Source: Oscillospiraceae bacterium
GTDB taxonomy: Bacteria; Bacillota; Clostridia; Oscillospirales; Oscillospiraceae
Length of the DNA stretch: 64,000 nucleotides
Direction: 5' to 3'
NCBI GenBank assembly: GCA_021770845.1
Contig: JAETQF010000016.1
Coordinates: 45,869-109,868 of the forward strand
A program made the position numbers and the translations under genes. Shown piece by piece: positions 34,142 to 42,496 of this stretch; position 1 is the stretch's first letter; every line of letters begins with the position of its first letter. The notes beneath the pieces are model-generated. The model saw nothing but the letters and a program-made list of their open reading frames with translations. It had not been told where the DNA came from and searched no databases.

Positions 34142-34891
34142 TCAGTGCTCAGGCAGATAGTCGTGGGGGTTCACCGGGTTTTCGTCCCGATACATGGCAA
34201 AGTGCAGATGGGGCTGGGCGGCGTTTTCCGCCACGGCGGTGGCGCCCACCGAGCCGATGAGGGTGCCGGTGGAGACCGTGTCGCCCACCGCCACGTCGGG
34301 GGCGGCGGCCAGATTGGAATACTGGCTGACAAGGCCGTTGCCGTGATCGATCTCCACTGTGGTGCCCATAAAGGGATCGTCGTACACCTTGGAGACGGTG
34401 CCGGCGGCGGTGGCGATGACTCTGGCGCCCAGGGAGACGGCCAGATCCAGGCCGTCATGGGTGCGCCAGTCCCCCATGGTTTCGCTGTAGGCCAGGGCCT
34501 CCACCGAGTAGTCCGCCAGAATGGAGCCGTTCACCGGCCATGTAAAGACCAGCGAGGCGGGCTGTGTGGGCTGGGGAGCGGCGGTGGCGGCGGGGGTGGG
34601 CTGGGCCGCGGGCTGGGCGCTGGGGGCGGGAGAGGGCTTCGCCGTGGGCGCCGGGGAGGGCTGGGCGGTCATACGGGGGACGGGGCTGGCGGAGGGCTTG
34701 TCCACAATGGCCGCGGAGCCCGCCGCCGGCAGGCCGGGCTCGTCCTCGCCGCCGCCGCGCACGCCCTGCACCAGATAGTAGCCCGACAGGGCGATGGCGG
34801 CCACGCAGATGAGTACCACAAGATAGAAACCCTTTCCGGAAATGAAATCGCCAAGTTTTTCGATCCAACTTCGTTTATGATTGTTGTTCAT
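34142..34891 (-). CDS. Membrane-anchored M23 peptidase, SpoIIQ-like
   Basis: This 249-aa protein has a short cytoplasmic tail, one transmembrane helix (about residues 20-42, GKGFYLVVLICVAAIALSGY), and a Pro/Ala/Ser-rich linker of about 70 residues. An LytM/M23 domain follows with zinc ligands H and D in THDGLDL and HLHF near the end, so it is predicted to be active on peptidoglycan. The N-terminal GKGFY motif and topology resemble clostridial SpoIIQ, which works at the engulfing forespore membrane with SpoIIIAH. Not all such proteins are SpoIIQ. The second of two tandem ATGs (34891) has the better spacing from GGAGG. Confidence 0.78.
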   Translation of the reverse strand: MNNNHKRSWIEKLGDFISGKGFYLVVLICVAAIALSGYYLVQGVRGGGEDEPGLPAAGSAAIVDKPSASPVPRMTAQPSPAPTAKPSPAPSAQPAAQPTPAATAAPQPTQPASLVFTWPVNGSILADYSVEALAYSETMGDWRTHDGLDLAVSLGARVIATAAGTVSKVYDDPFMGTTVEIDHGNGLVSQYSNLAAAPDVAVGDTVSTGTLIGSVGATAVAENAAQPHLHFAMYRDENPVNPHDYLPEH

Positions 34892-34965
34892 CATGACACC
34901 TCCGGCCCTATTGTGGACGAAGCGGGGGTGGTTTATACCCGCCCTGGGGAAAAATCGCCAGGGGA

Positions 34966-34995
34966 TTGTTTTCGATGGGGCGGATGTGGTAAACT
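34966..34995 (+). promoter_or_regulatory. Possible promoter of recG
   Basis: TTGTTT, 18-bp spacer, TAAACT. Confidence 0.4.
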
Positions 34996-35044
34996 AATGA
35001 AAAATCACGGCTGTCCGCACAAGCCGGGGCGAGGAGGTGAAGCC

Positions 35045-37120
35045 ATGCCGCTGACGCGGGAGACGCCCCTGACCGAGCTGCCGGGGGTGGGCCCGGCCCG
35101 GGCCAAAAAACTGGAGAAGCTGGGCCTGCGCACCCTGGGGGACGCCCTGGAGCACCTGCCCCAGCGGTATGAGGATCGGCGGGAGGTGTGCACCCTCCGG
35201 AACGCGCCGGCGGATCGGCCCTGCTGCGTGCCGCTGCTCATCGCGGAGACGCCTCGGGTGAGCTATGTCCGCCGGGGGCTGACGCTGGTGAAGGTGCGGG
35301 CGGTGGACGGCACCGGCGCGGCCCACATCACCTTTTTCAACCAGGACTATATCCGGGAGGTGCTCCGGCCCGGGGAGAGCTACGTGTTCTACGGCACGGT
35401 GGAGCGGCAGGGCAGCCTGTACGCCATGACCAACCCGGCCTTCGAGCGGGAGGGGGCGGGGCGGGCCACCGGCCTGATCCTGCCGGTGTATCCCTTGACG
35501 GCGGGCATATCCAATAACCTCCTGGCGGGGATCACCCGGCGGGCGGTGGAGGACTGCCTGGAGGGGCTGCCCGAGCCCCTCCCCGCCCGGGTGCGGAAGG
35601 AGCACCAGCTGTGCCAGACCCAGTTTGCCCGGAAAAACATCCACTATCCGGCGGACTTCGAGTCCCTGGCCATCGCGAGGCGGCGGCTGGTGTTTGAGGA
35701 GCTGTTCGTCCTCACCTGCGGACTGGCCCAGCTCAAGGAGCGCCGCTCGGCCGGGGAGGGCCGGGTGCTGGAGGGGGATCCGGAGGAGTTCGCCGCCCTG
35801 CTGCCCTTCGCCCCCACGGAGGCCCAGCGCCGGGCCATGGAGGACATGGCCGCCGACCTGCGCTCCGGCCGGGCCATGAACCGGCTGGTGCAGGGGGACG
35901 TGGGCTCGGGCAAGACGGCGGTGGCCGCCTTCGGGGCGTGGACGGCGGCGAAAAGCGGTTGCCAGTGCGCCCTCATGGCCCCCACGGAGCTGCTGGCGGA
36001 GCAGCACGCCCGCACCATGGAGGCCCTGCTGGCCCCCGCGGGGGTGCGGGTGGCCCTGCTCACCGGCTCGGTGAAGGGGAAGGAGAAAAAGGCCCTGCTG
36101 TCCGCCCTGGCGGAAGGGGAGATCGACCTGGTGGTGGGCACCCACGCCCTGTTCTCCCAGGGGGTGGAGTACCGCGACCTGGGCCTTGTCATCGCCGACG
36201 AGCAGCACCGTTTTGGGGTGGCCCAGCGGGGGGCCTTAGCGGAAAAAGGGGGGGCCGTCCCGCCCCATGTGCTGGTGATGTCCGCCACCCCCATCCCCCG
36301 GACGCTGGCCCTGATCATCTACGGCGACCTGGACGTGTCCGTCATGGACGAGCTGCCCCCGGGCCGCACCCCCGTGGCCACCTTCGCCGTGGGGGAGGAC
36401 AAGCGGCAGCGGATGTACGGCTTTGTCCGCAAGCAGGTGGGGCTGGGGCGGCAGGTGTATATTGTGTGCCCCGCGGTGGAGGAGAACGGCGGCGGCTGGG
36501 AGGATACCCCCGGCATGGATCTGAAGGCGGTGACCGCCTACGCCCGGGAGCTGCGGGAGCGGGTGTTCCCCGACCTGCGGGTGGGCTTTGTCCACGGCAA
36601 GCTGAAGGCAAAGGACAAGGAGGCGGTGATGGCCGCCTTTTCTGCCGGGGAGCTGGACGTGCTGGTGTCCACCACCGTCATTGAGGTGGGGGTGGACGTG
36701 CCCAACGCCTCCCTCATGATCATTGAAAACGCGGAGCGGTTCGGGTTGAGCCAGCTCCACCAGCTCCGGGGCCGGGTGGGCCGGGGGAAGCACGAGAGCT
36801 TCTGTGTGCTCATGACCGCCAGCCGCAGCGACACCGCCCGGGAGCGCCTGCGGGCGCTGTGCGCCACCAACGACGGCTTCCAGATCGCGGAGGAGGATCT
36901 CCGCCTGCGGGGCCCCGGCGACTTCTTCGGCAAGCGGCAGCACGGCCTGCCCCAGCTGAAGGTGGCCGACTTCGCCGCCGACATGGAATTATTAAAGGAG
37001 GCCCGGGGGGCGGCGGAGGAGCTCATCGCCGCCGACCGGTCGCTTTCGCAGCCCGCCCACCGCCTGCTGAAAAAGAAGGTGCGGGAGCTGTTCGAGGAGA
37101 ACGGGGAACTGTTTAACTAA
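35045..37120 (+). CDS. recG: ATP-dependent DNA helicase RecG
   Basis: This 691-aa RecG reverses stalled replication forks and branch-migrates recombination intermediates. It has an N-terminal wedge/OB domain (helix-hairpin-helix LPGVGPARAKKLEKLGL near residue 12), Walker A GDVGSGKT, the DEQHRFG motif, SATPIPRT, and the C-terminal helicase motifs ending QLRGRVGRG. It starts at the ATG after GAGGAGGTG. It precedes the TetM-like gene by 12 bp and is probably co-transcribed with it. Confidence 0.96.
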   Translation: MPLTRETPLTELPGVGPARAKKLEKLGLRTLGDALEHLPQRYEDRREVCTLRNAPADRPCCVPLLIAETPRVSYVRRGLTLVKVRAVDGTGAAHITFFNQDYIREVLRPGESYVFYGTVERQGSLYAMTNPAFEREGAGRATGLILPVYPLTAGISNNLLAGITRRAVEDCLEGLPEPLPARVRKEHQLCQTQFARKNIHYPADFESLAIARRRLVFEELFVLTCGLAQLKERRSAGEGRVLEGDPEEFAALLPFAPTEAQRRAMEDMAADLRSGRAMNRLVQGDVGSGKTAVAAFGAWTAAKSGCQCALMAPTELLAEQHARTMEALLAPAGVRVALLTGSVKGKEKKALLSALAEGEIDLVVGTHALFSQGVEYRDLGLVIADEQHRFGVAQRGALAEKGGAVPPHVLVMSATPIPRTLALIIYGDLDVSVMDELPPGRTPVATFAVGEDKRQRMYGFVRKQVGLGRQVYIVCPAVEENGGGWEDTPGMDLKAVTAYARELRERVFPDLRVGFVHGKLKAKDKEAVMAAFSAGELDVLVSTTVIEVGVDVPNASLMIIENAERFGLSQLHQLRGRVGRGKHESFCVLMTASRSDTARERLRALCATNDGFQIAEEDLRLRGPGDFFGKRQHGLPQLKVADFAADMELLKEARGAAEELIAADRSLSQPAHRLLKKKVRELFEENGELFN

Positions 37121-37132
37121 GGAGCGTATGCG

Positions 37133-39700
37133 ATGAAACGGCTGACCATCGGGATGCTGGCCCACGTGGACGCGGGAAAGACCACCCTGTCCGAGGCCAT
37201 GCTCTACCGCGCCGGGGCGGTGCGGCGGCTGGGGCGGGTGGATCACGGGGACGCCTTCCTGGACACCGACCGGCAGGAGCGGGAGCGGGGGATCACCATC
37301 TTCTCCAAGCAGGCGCGGCTCACCTGGAACGACTGCCAGATCACCCTGCTGGACACCCCGGGCCACGTGGACTTCTCCTCCGAGACGGAGCGGGCGGTGC
37401 AGGTGCTGGACTGCGCGGTGCTGCTGGTGAGCGGGGCGGACGGGGTGCAGAGCCACACCGAGACCCTGTGGCGGCTGCTGGGGCGCCACGGCGTGCCCGC
37501 CTTTCTGTTCGTCAACAAGATGGATCAGCCGGGCACAGATCGGGAGGCGCTGCTGGCCCAGCTCCGGGCGCGGCTGGGAGAGGGCTGCGCTGATTTTTCC
37601 GGCCCCTGGGGGGACGTGCTGGAGCAGGCCGCCCTGTGCGATGAGGAGCTGATGGAGCGGTATCTGGAGACGGGGGCGCTGGACGACGGGGATCTGTCTG
37701 CTTTGATTGTGGAGCGGAAGCTGTTCCCCTGCTTTTTCGGCTCGGCGCTGAACCTGGACGGAGTGGACGGGCTGCTGGACGCCCTGGCCCGGTTCGCCCT
37801 GGAGCCGGACTGGGGGGCGCAGTTCGCCGCCCGGGTGTACAAGATCTCCCGGGACGACAAGGGGGAGCGGCTCACCTGGATGAAGATCACCGGCGGCGCC
37901 CTGCGGGTGCGGGACGGGGTGAAGGGCCCGGACTGGGAGGAGAAGGCCGCCCAGATCCGGCTGTACTCCGGGGCGAGGTTCACCCCGGCGGAGGAGGCCC
38001 CGGCGGGGACGGTGTGCGCCGTGGCCGGCCTCACCCGCACCCGGGCGGGCCAGGGCCTGGGGGGGTCGGACGACTGGGCCGGGCCGGAGCTGGAGCCGGT
38101 GCTGGCCTGCCAGGTGCTGCCGCCGGAAGGCGGGGACGTCCACACCCTGCTGGCCCAGCTCCGGGTGCTGGAGGAGGAGGATCCCCAGCTCCAGGTGGAG
38201 TGGGACGAGGGGGCGGGGGAGATCCGGGTGCGCCTCATGGGCGAGGTGCAGCTGGAGGTGCTGTCCCGGCTGCTGGAGCGGCGGTTCGGGGTGGAGGTGA
38301 CCTTCGGCCCCGGGCGGATCGTGTACCTGGAGACCATCGCCGCCCCGGCGGAGGGGGTGGGCCACTTCGAGCCCCTGCGCCACTACGCCGAGGTACATCT
38401 CCTGCTGGAGCCGCTGGAGCGGGGGGCGGGGCTGGTGCTGGACACCGCCTGCGACCAGAACGTGCTGGAGGGCCACTGGCAGCGGCTCATTCTCACCAAC
38501 CTGATGGAGAAGGAGCACCGGGGGGTGCTAACGGGGGCGCCCATCACAGATGTGAAGATCACCCTGCTCACCGGCCGGGCCCATCTAAAGCACACCGAGG
38601 GGGGCGACTTCCGGCAGGCCGCCTGGCGGGCGGTGCGCCAGGGGCTCATGTCCGCCCAAAGCGTGCTGCTGGAGCCCTGGTATTCCTTCCGTTTGGAGGC
38701 GCCCACGGGCAACGTGGGCCGGGCCATGACGGATTTGCAGCGGATGGGGGCGGAGCTGCTGCCCCCGGAGCAGAGCGGAGAGACGGCGGTGCTCACCGGC
38801 AGCGTCCCGGTGTCCGAGGTGGGGGACTACTGGCGGACGGTGGCGGCCTATACCGGCGGACGGGGACGGTTCTCCTGCGCGGTGGAGGGCTACCGCCCCT
38901 GCCACAACGCCGGGGAGGTCATCGCCGCGGCGGGCTACGACCCCGAGCGGGATGTGGACAACCCCTCCGCTTCGGTGTTCTGCTCCCACGGATCGGGGGT
39001 CATCGTGCCCTGGGACGAGGTGCGCTCCCATATGCACCTGGACAGCGGCTGGAGACCGGAGGGGGAGCGCCCCAGCCGGGAGGAGGACACCCCCGCCCGC
39101 CAGCCCCCTATGAGCTACGAATCCCGGGCGGCGCTGGACAAGGAACTGGAGGCCATCTTCCAGCGGGCTTACGGCCCCACCAGGCCCCACGCCTTCCGGC
39201 CCGTCCCCAAGGCCGCCGCCCCCAAGCCCAGGCCCTGGAAGGGGCTGAAGGTTCGGGACGGGGACGACTATCTGCTGGTGGACGGCTACAACATCATCCA
39301 CGCCTGGGACGAGCTGCGCGCCCTGAGCCGGGCGGATCTGGACAGCGCCCGGGAGCGGTTGATCCACCGGCTGCGCAACTACCAGGGATGGAAGCGGTGC
39401 AAGGTCATCGTGGTGTTCGACGCCTACAAGGTGAAGGGGAACCCGGGCAGCGTGGAGCGGCTGGGGGATCTGTTTGTGGTTTACACCAAAGAGGCGGAGA
39501 CGGCGGATATGTATATCGAAAAGACCACCTACGCCCTGGCCAAGGAACGGAAGGAGCACCGGGTGCGGGTGGCCACCTCCGACGGGCTGGAGCAGATGAT
39601 CATTCTGGGTCACGGGGCGGTGCGTATGCCCGCCGCCGAGTTGGAGTTTGAGGTGAAGCAGGCGGAGGCGGAGATACGCCGAACCATTGAGGGAACATAG
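37133..39700 (+). CDS. TetM/EF-G-like GTPase fused to a YacP/Rae1-type NYN nuclease domain
   Basis: This is an 855-aa two-part protein. Residues 1-640 are a translation-factor GTPase of the ribosomal-protection class: G1 HVDAGKTT (11-18), switch I RGITIF (52-57), DTPGH (74-78), NKMDQ near 128, then domains II-V. Residues about 710-855 are an NYN domain: YLLVDGYNIIHAWDEL, VIVVFDAYKVKG, EAETADMYIEK and VATSDGLEQ carry the acidic metal-binding residues. Rae1 (YacP) of Bacillus subtilis cuts mRNA in the ribosomal A-site, where EF-G and TetM also bind. The fusion therefore suggests a GTP-driven delivery of an A-site nuclease. Tetracycline resistance is not implied. Confidence 0.88.
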   Translation: MKRLTIGMLAHVDAGKTTLSEAMLYRAGAVRRLGRVDHGDAFLDTDRQERERGITIFSKQARLTWNDCQITLLDTPGHVDFSSETERAVQVLDCAVLLVSGADGVQSHTETLWRLLGRHGVPAFLFVNKMDQPGTDREALLAQLRARLGEGCADFSGPWGDVLEQAALCDEELMERYLETGALDDGDLSALIVERKLFPCFFGSALNLDGVDGLLDALARFALEPDWGAQFAARVYKISRDDKGERLTWMKITGGALRVRDGVKGPDWEEKAAQIRLYSGARFTPAEEAPAGTVCAVAGLTRTRAGQGLGGSDDWAGPELEPVLACQVLPPEGGDVHTLLAQLRVLEEEDPQLQVEWDEGAGEIRVRLMGEVQLEVLSRLLERRFGVEVTFGPGRIVYLETIAAPAEGVGHFEPLRHYAEVHLLLEPLERGAGLVLDTACDQNVLEGHWQRLILTNLMEKEHRGVLTGAPITDVKITLLTGRAHLKHTEGGDFRQAAWRAVRQGLMSAQSVLLEPWYSFRLEAPTGNVGRAMTDLQRMGAELLPPEQSGETAVLTGSVPVSEVGDYWRTVAAYTGGRGRFSCAVEGYRPCHNAGEVIAAAGYDPERDVDNPSASVFCSHGSGVIVPWDEVRSHMHLDSGWRPEGERPSREEDTPARQPPMSYESRAALDKELEAIFQRAYGPTRPHAFRPVPKAAAPKPRPWKGLKVRDGDDYLLVDGYNIIHAWDELRALSRADLDSARERLIHRLRNYQGWKRCKVIVVFDAYKVKGNPGSVERLGDLFVVYTKEAETADMYIEKTTYALAKERKEHRVRVATSDGLEQMIILGHGAVRMPAAELEFEVKQAEAEIRRTIEGT

Positions 39701-39703
39701 AAC

Positions 39704-39734
39704 AACGCCCGCCCAGGTTTCCTGGACGGGCGTT
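39704..39734. terminator. Bidirectional terminator
   Basis: 13-bp stem with one C-A mismatch (39704-39717 with 39721-39734) between convergent genes. Confidence 0.75.
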
Positions 39735-39741
39735 TATGCCT

Positions 39742-40599
39742 TTAACCGTTCTCCCGGCTGTAAAAATACCGCTCCCGGTCGATGGTGTGGCTGCGCAGAT
39801 AGTCGGCCCAGAGCTTATAGGCCCCATAGGCGAAATGGCAGCCGTCGTTGGCCAGCTCCGCGGGGAGCTGCCCGTCCTCGCCGGTGTACACCTCGGCGGT
39901 GTTGAGCAGCACCACCTTTTTCTCCGCGGCCACCCGGACGATGGCCTCGTTGAAGGCCGTCAGGTTGGCGTTGGTGATGTAGTCGGGCAGCTTGTTGGCC
40001 CGGCACAGGTTGTCGTTCAGCGGCGGCATGATCTGGAGGTACACCACCGCGTCCGGCTGGGCGGCCAGCACCTTGCCGATGAGCTCGGACAAGCCCTTCT
40101 CGTACTCCGACGGGGCGAAGCCCAGCTCGTTCACGCCGATCATAATGTACACCGCGTCATAGCTGTGCCCGGACAGGGTGCCAACCAGGGTGCGCTCCTC
40201 GCCGTCCACCTCAAAGACCTTGTAGTCCTCGCTGTCCGCCCGGAACACGTTCATCCCGCGGGCCCAGTGGAACGTGCCGTGCTTCAGCCCGCCGAACAGC
40301 TCCAGCCCCTCGGTGCGGGAGTCGCCCAGGAACACGGCGTTGTCGAAAAAGCTGTCGTCCGCCACCGGCTCGCTCTCCTCCAGGGGCACGCCGAACTGGT
40401 AGAGCGCCCAGGGCAGGGGCGTGGGGGTGGGCTCCGGCGTGGGTTCCGGGGTGGGTTCCGGGGTCTGGGTGGGGACGGCCTGGGTGGCCGGGGCGGGGGA
40501 GGAGGGCGGCGGCGTGTAGTGGCCCTCGGTGCGGCCGCAGCCGGACAGCAGGGCCAGCAGCAGGACGGCGGCGGTCAGATACGACAGTTTTCGACACAT
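39742..40599 (-). CDS. SGNH/GDSL hydrolase lipoprotein
   Basis: This 285-aa protein has a type II signal with lipobox LLSGC (Cys21), a Pro/Thr/Glu repeat linker (about 30-62) and an SGNH esterase domain. The catalytic Ser is in VFLGDSRTEG, the block-III-like Asn/Gly in IGVNELG, and the Asp/His pair in NDGCHFAYGA. These enzymes deacetylate or deacylate cell-wall sugars, polysaccharides or lipids outside the cell. It is single-gene, with its own promoter at 40636-40664. Confidence 0.88.
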   Translation of the reverse strand: MCRKLSYLTAAVLLLALLSGCGRTEGHYTPPPSSPAPATQAVPTQTPEPTPEPTPEPTPTPLPWALYQFGVPLEESEPVADDSFFDNAVFLGDSRTEGLELFGGLKHGTFHWARGMNVFRADSEDYKVFEVDGEERTLVGTLSGHSYDAVYIMIGVNELGFAPSEYEKGLSELIGKVLAAQPDAVVYLQIMPPLNDNLCRANKLPDYITNANLTAFNEAIVRVAAEKKVVLLNTAEVYTGEDGQLPAELANDGCHFAYGAYKLWADYLRSHTIDRERYFYSRENG

Positions 40600-40635
40600 T
40601 GCGGCAGGAACTCCTTATCTTCGTATTTCCCGCCT

Positions 40636-40664
40636 ATGGTAGCACCGCCGCCCCTGGGTGTCAA
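40636..40664 (-). promoter_or_regulatory. Promoter of the SGNH lipoprotein gene
   Basis: TTGACA (40659-40664), 17-bp spacer, TACCAT (40636-40641) on the minus strand. Confidence 0.7.
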
Positions 40665-40688
40665 GGAAGAAAGAGTTACAAAATCACC

Positions 40689-41924
40689 TCAAAAAGGTAA
40701 CAGCTTCCTGCCGCCCCAACGCCGCCGGAGCTCCAGCACCGCCGCCACCAGCAGCAGCCCCAGGGCGATGCACCCGGCGATGCCGAAGGTGCGGAAAAAG
40801 GTCTCCCAAAACAGCTCGGTGTCCCCCCGGATGCCGTGATCCATGGCCTGATAGATGGTCAGCCCCGGCACCAGCGGGAACAGGGCGATGGTGGAGTAGG
40901 ACGTGGCGGGACACTTGCGTATCCGGGCCATGGCCTCGGCGTACACCGACACCGCCACGGCGGCCACCAGACTGGCCCCAAAGCTGTTCCCGCCCAGGGC
41001 CATGACGATCAGGTACACCGCCCAGCCCGCCGCCCCGCCCAGGCAGCACAGCAGCGCACCCATTCCCCGGACGTTGAAGGCGGGGCAGAAGCCCAGGCAG
41101 GCCACAAAGGCAAACAGGCAGTACAGCGCCGCCGGGTAGGCGGTGGTGCTCCCTCCGGCCCCGGCGGCGTGGGACTGGAACAGCGCCATGGCGGCCACCG
41201 TCCCCAGGGCGATGGCCGCCGCCGACATCACCGCCCGGGCAAAGGTGGCCAGCCCCGCCATCATGTCGCCGGTGAGCAGGTCGCTCATGAAGCTGGTGAA
41301 CACCAGGCCGGGCACCAGCACCATCAGACTCCCGGCTACCGTCACCTCTAAATTGATGGGCGCCCCCAGGGCCGGCAGGCCGCACGCCGCCGCCCCCAGT
41401 ACAAAGGCCGAGATCAGCGTGGCCAGAAAGCTGTTGGCCCGGAGCCGCTCCAGCAGCAGCAGCGCCGCCCCCGACGCCAGCCCCGCCAGCCCTGCCGCCG
41501 CCGCCTCCGCCGGCCCGCCGGAGAAAAACAGCGCGAAAAAAAACGCCCCTAAAAAATATCCCCCCAGCCGCGCCGCCGCCGGATACCCCCGCAGCTCCGC
41601 CAGCTCCGCGGCGCACCGGGCGGACAGCTCCGCCGGATCCGCCGGGGGATCCGCGCATAAGCGCCGCGACAGCGCGTTGAACCGCTCAATGCCGTCCACG
41701 TCCGTGGCGATGGGCGGCACGCGGCGCATCACCGTGTGGGCCCGGCCGTCCGGCCCGAATACGCTGGCCCAGACACAGTTGGGCAGGGCAAAGACCTCCC
41801 CCGTCAGGCCGTAGGCCGCCAGCAGACGGCGCATCGTGTCCTCCGCGCGCGGGATCTCGCCGCCGCAGCGCACCAGCTGCACCCCAACCTGACAGCAGCC
41901 GTCCAGCAGTTTGTCGTAATCCAT
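40689..41924 (-). CDS. Threonine/serine exporter family protein (fused ThrE halves)
   Basis: This 411-aa membrane protein joins the DUF1212/ThrE N-terminal half (a soluble start with CGGEIPRAEDTMRRLLAAYG, then five helices) and the ThrE_2 C-terminal half (five helices, with the family motif SYSTIALFPLVPGLTIYQ). Fused ThrE proteins export Thr/Ser or small peptides by proton antiport. The start is the ATG after AAGGAGG. The plus-strand promoter of the neighbouring antisense RNA overlaps its ribosome site, so the two transcription units may interfere. I see no clear promoter of its own. Confidence 0.88.
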   Translation of the reverse strand: MDYDKLLDGCCQVGVQLVRCGGEIPRAEDTMRRLLAAYGLTGEVFALPNCVWASVFGPDGRAHTVMRRVPPIATDVDGIERFNALSRRLCADPPADPAELSARCAAELAELRGYPAAARLGGYFLGAFFFALFFSGGPAEAAAAGLAGLASGAALLLLERLRANSFLATLISAFVLGAAACGLPALGAPINLEVTVAGSLMVLVPGLVFTSFMSDLLTGDMMAGLATFARAVMSAAAIALGTVAAMALFQSHAAGAGGSTTAYPAALYCLFAFVACLGFCPAFNVRGMGALLCCLGGAAGWAVYLIVMALGGNSFGASLVAAVAVSVYAEAMARIRKCPATSYSTIALFPLVPGLTIYQAMDHGIRGDTELFWETFFRTFGIAGCIALGLLLVAAVLELRRRWGGRKLLPF

Positions 41925-41938
41925 CCTGCGGTTCCTCC

Positions 41939-41967
41939 TTGACAAAGCCCCGGGCGGGGGGTATAAT
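41939..41967 (+). promoter_or_regulatory. Promoter of the antisense (antitoxin) RNA
   Basis: Perfect TTGACA (41939-41944), 17-bp spacer, TATAAT (41962-41967). No plus-strand reading frame follows it. Confidence 0.85.
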
Positions 41968-41973
41968 AGGCAT

Positions 41974-42074
41974 ATAAGGGGCGCCGTTACGGCGGTCAGC
42001 TGTTTCCCCTTTATAGCGTGATCAAGTTTTACGTTGACCGCTCGGGTACCGGCCGGGCGGTCAACAAGCTTTTT
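41974..42074 (+). ncRNA. Putative type I antitoxin RNA
   Basis: Predicted transcript of about 100 nt from the consensus promoter at 41939 to the terminator hairpin at 42033-42065 with a T5 tail. It contains no credible ORF. Its last 14 nt or so overlap the end of the toxin gene, and it lies opposite the predicted 3' untranslated part of the toxin mRNA. This is the geometry of txpA/RatA and bsrG/SR4. It starts with the same sequence (GGCGCCGTTAC then GCGGTCAGC) as the toxin mRNA. Confidence 0.7.
42033..42074 (+). terminator. Terminator of the antisense RNA
   Basis: 9-bp perfect outer stem (GTTGACCGC 42033-42041 with 42057-42065) extended by four inner pairs, followed by AAGCTTTTT. Confidence 0.75.
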
Positions 42075-42156
42075 GGGCGTTTATGATCATCAGTAACAAC
42101 ACAACGATGAACCAAAATACGGCCCGCAGAACCTTCGCCCTGCGACCTTTTCCCAT
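42061..42156 (-). CDS. 31-aa membrane peptide, putative type I toxin
   Basis: The peptide has a basic N-terminus (MGKGRRAKVLRA), one hydrophobic helix (VFWFIVVLLLMII) and a short polar end (NAQKAC), the usual build of type I toxins that insert in the membrane. GGGAGGTGA lies 8 nt before the ATG. In the RNA this Shine-Dalgarno stretch (42165-42173) pairs fully, with G-U pairs, with CCTTTCTCC (42178-42186) across a GCAA tetraloop, so translation is masked. It has a promoter at 42223-42251 and a convergent antisense RNA overlaps its end. I do not recognise the peptide family; TxpA/BsrG toxins differ in sequence. Confidence 0.75.
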   Translation of the reverse strand: MGKGRRAKVLRAVFWFIVVLLLMIINAQKAC

Positions 42157-42164
42157 TCGCGTCA

Positions 42165-42186
42165 CCTCCCCCCTTGCGGAGAAAGG
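42165..42186 (-). promoter_or_regulatory. Shine-Dalgarno-sequestering hairpin of the toxin mRNA
   Basis: 9-bp stem closed by a GCAA tetraloop; the 3' arm is the toxin's Shine-Dalgarno sequence. Confidence 0.65.
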
Positions 42187-42222
42187 CTGCTGACCGCCTA
42201 TTTATGTAACGGCGCCAGACAC

Positions 42223-42251
42223 ATTATACCACACCGGCGGCGGCTCCGCAA
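42223..42251 (-). promoter_or_regulatory. Promoter of the toxin mRNA
   Basis: TTGCGG (42246-42251), 17-bp spacer, TATAAT (42223-42228) on the minus strand; start expected near 42216. Confidence 0.75.
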
Positions 42252-42310
42252 GGGGCGCTGGAAGACCCTGCCTGGGATGGCAGTTTTTTTTGGAAATTTT
42301 CCATTAAGGC

Positions 42311-42338
42311 TTGCAAAATTTTGCCGATATTGTATAAT
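42311..42338 (+). promoter_or_regulatory. Promoter of the SLH protein gene
   Basis: TTGCAA, 16-bp spacer, TATAAT, followed by a leader of about 150 nt containing two GC-rich hairpins (near 42415 and 42441). I recognise no riboswitch class. Confidence 0.7.
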
Positions 42339-42496
42339 AGATGCTGTGTAAGTGTGGCGTCGGAGGCGTCAGCCAAATCATTCCGATGGAAGGAGGGCCG
42401 TATGCCCGGCCACGCCCCCCGGTCGGGGGAGACAGAAACAGGGCCCCAGAGGCCCGTTAAAACCCCAATTTCCAACCAGAACAGGAGGAACAGGAT

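Larger units (their letters stand above)
41980..42216. repeat. Inverted repeat enclosing the toxin locus
   Basis: GGCGCCGTTAC plus GGCGGTCAGC (41980-42000) recurs inverted at 42189-42216, with 7 extra bases between the two blocks. In a full-length toxin mRNA its 5' and 3' ends could therefore pair. Confidence 0.8.

Noticed and set aside
37133..39700. Tetracycline resistance gene
   Set aside because: The GTPase is TetM-like but is divergent and fused to a nuclease domain; the sequence alone gives no support for resistance.
42339..42496. Riboswitch in the leader of the SLH gene
   Set aside because: There are GC-rich hairpins but no match to the conserved cores of c-di-GMP, T-box or other classes that I could recognise.
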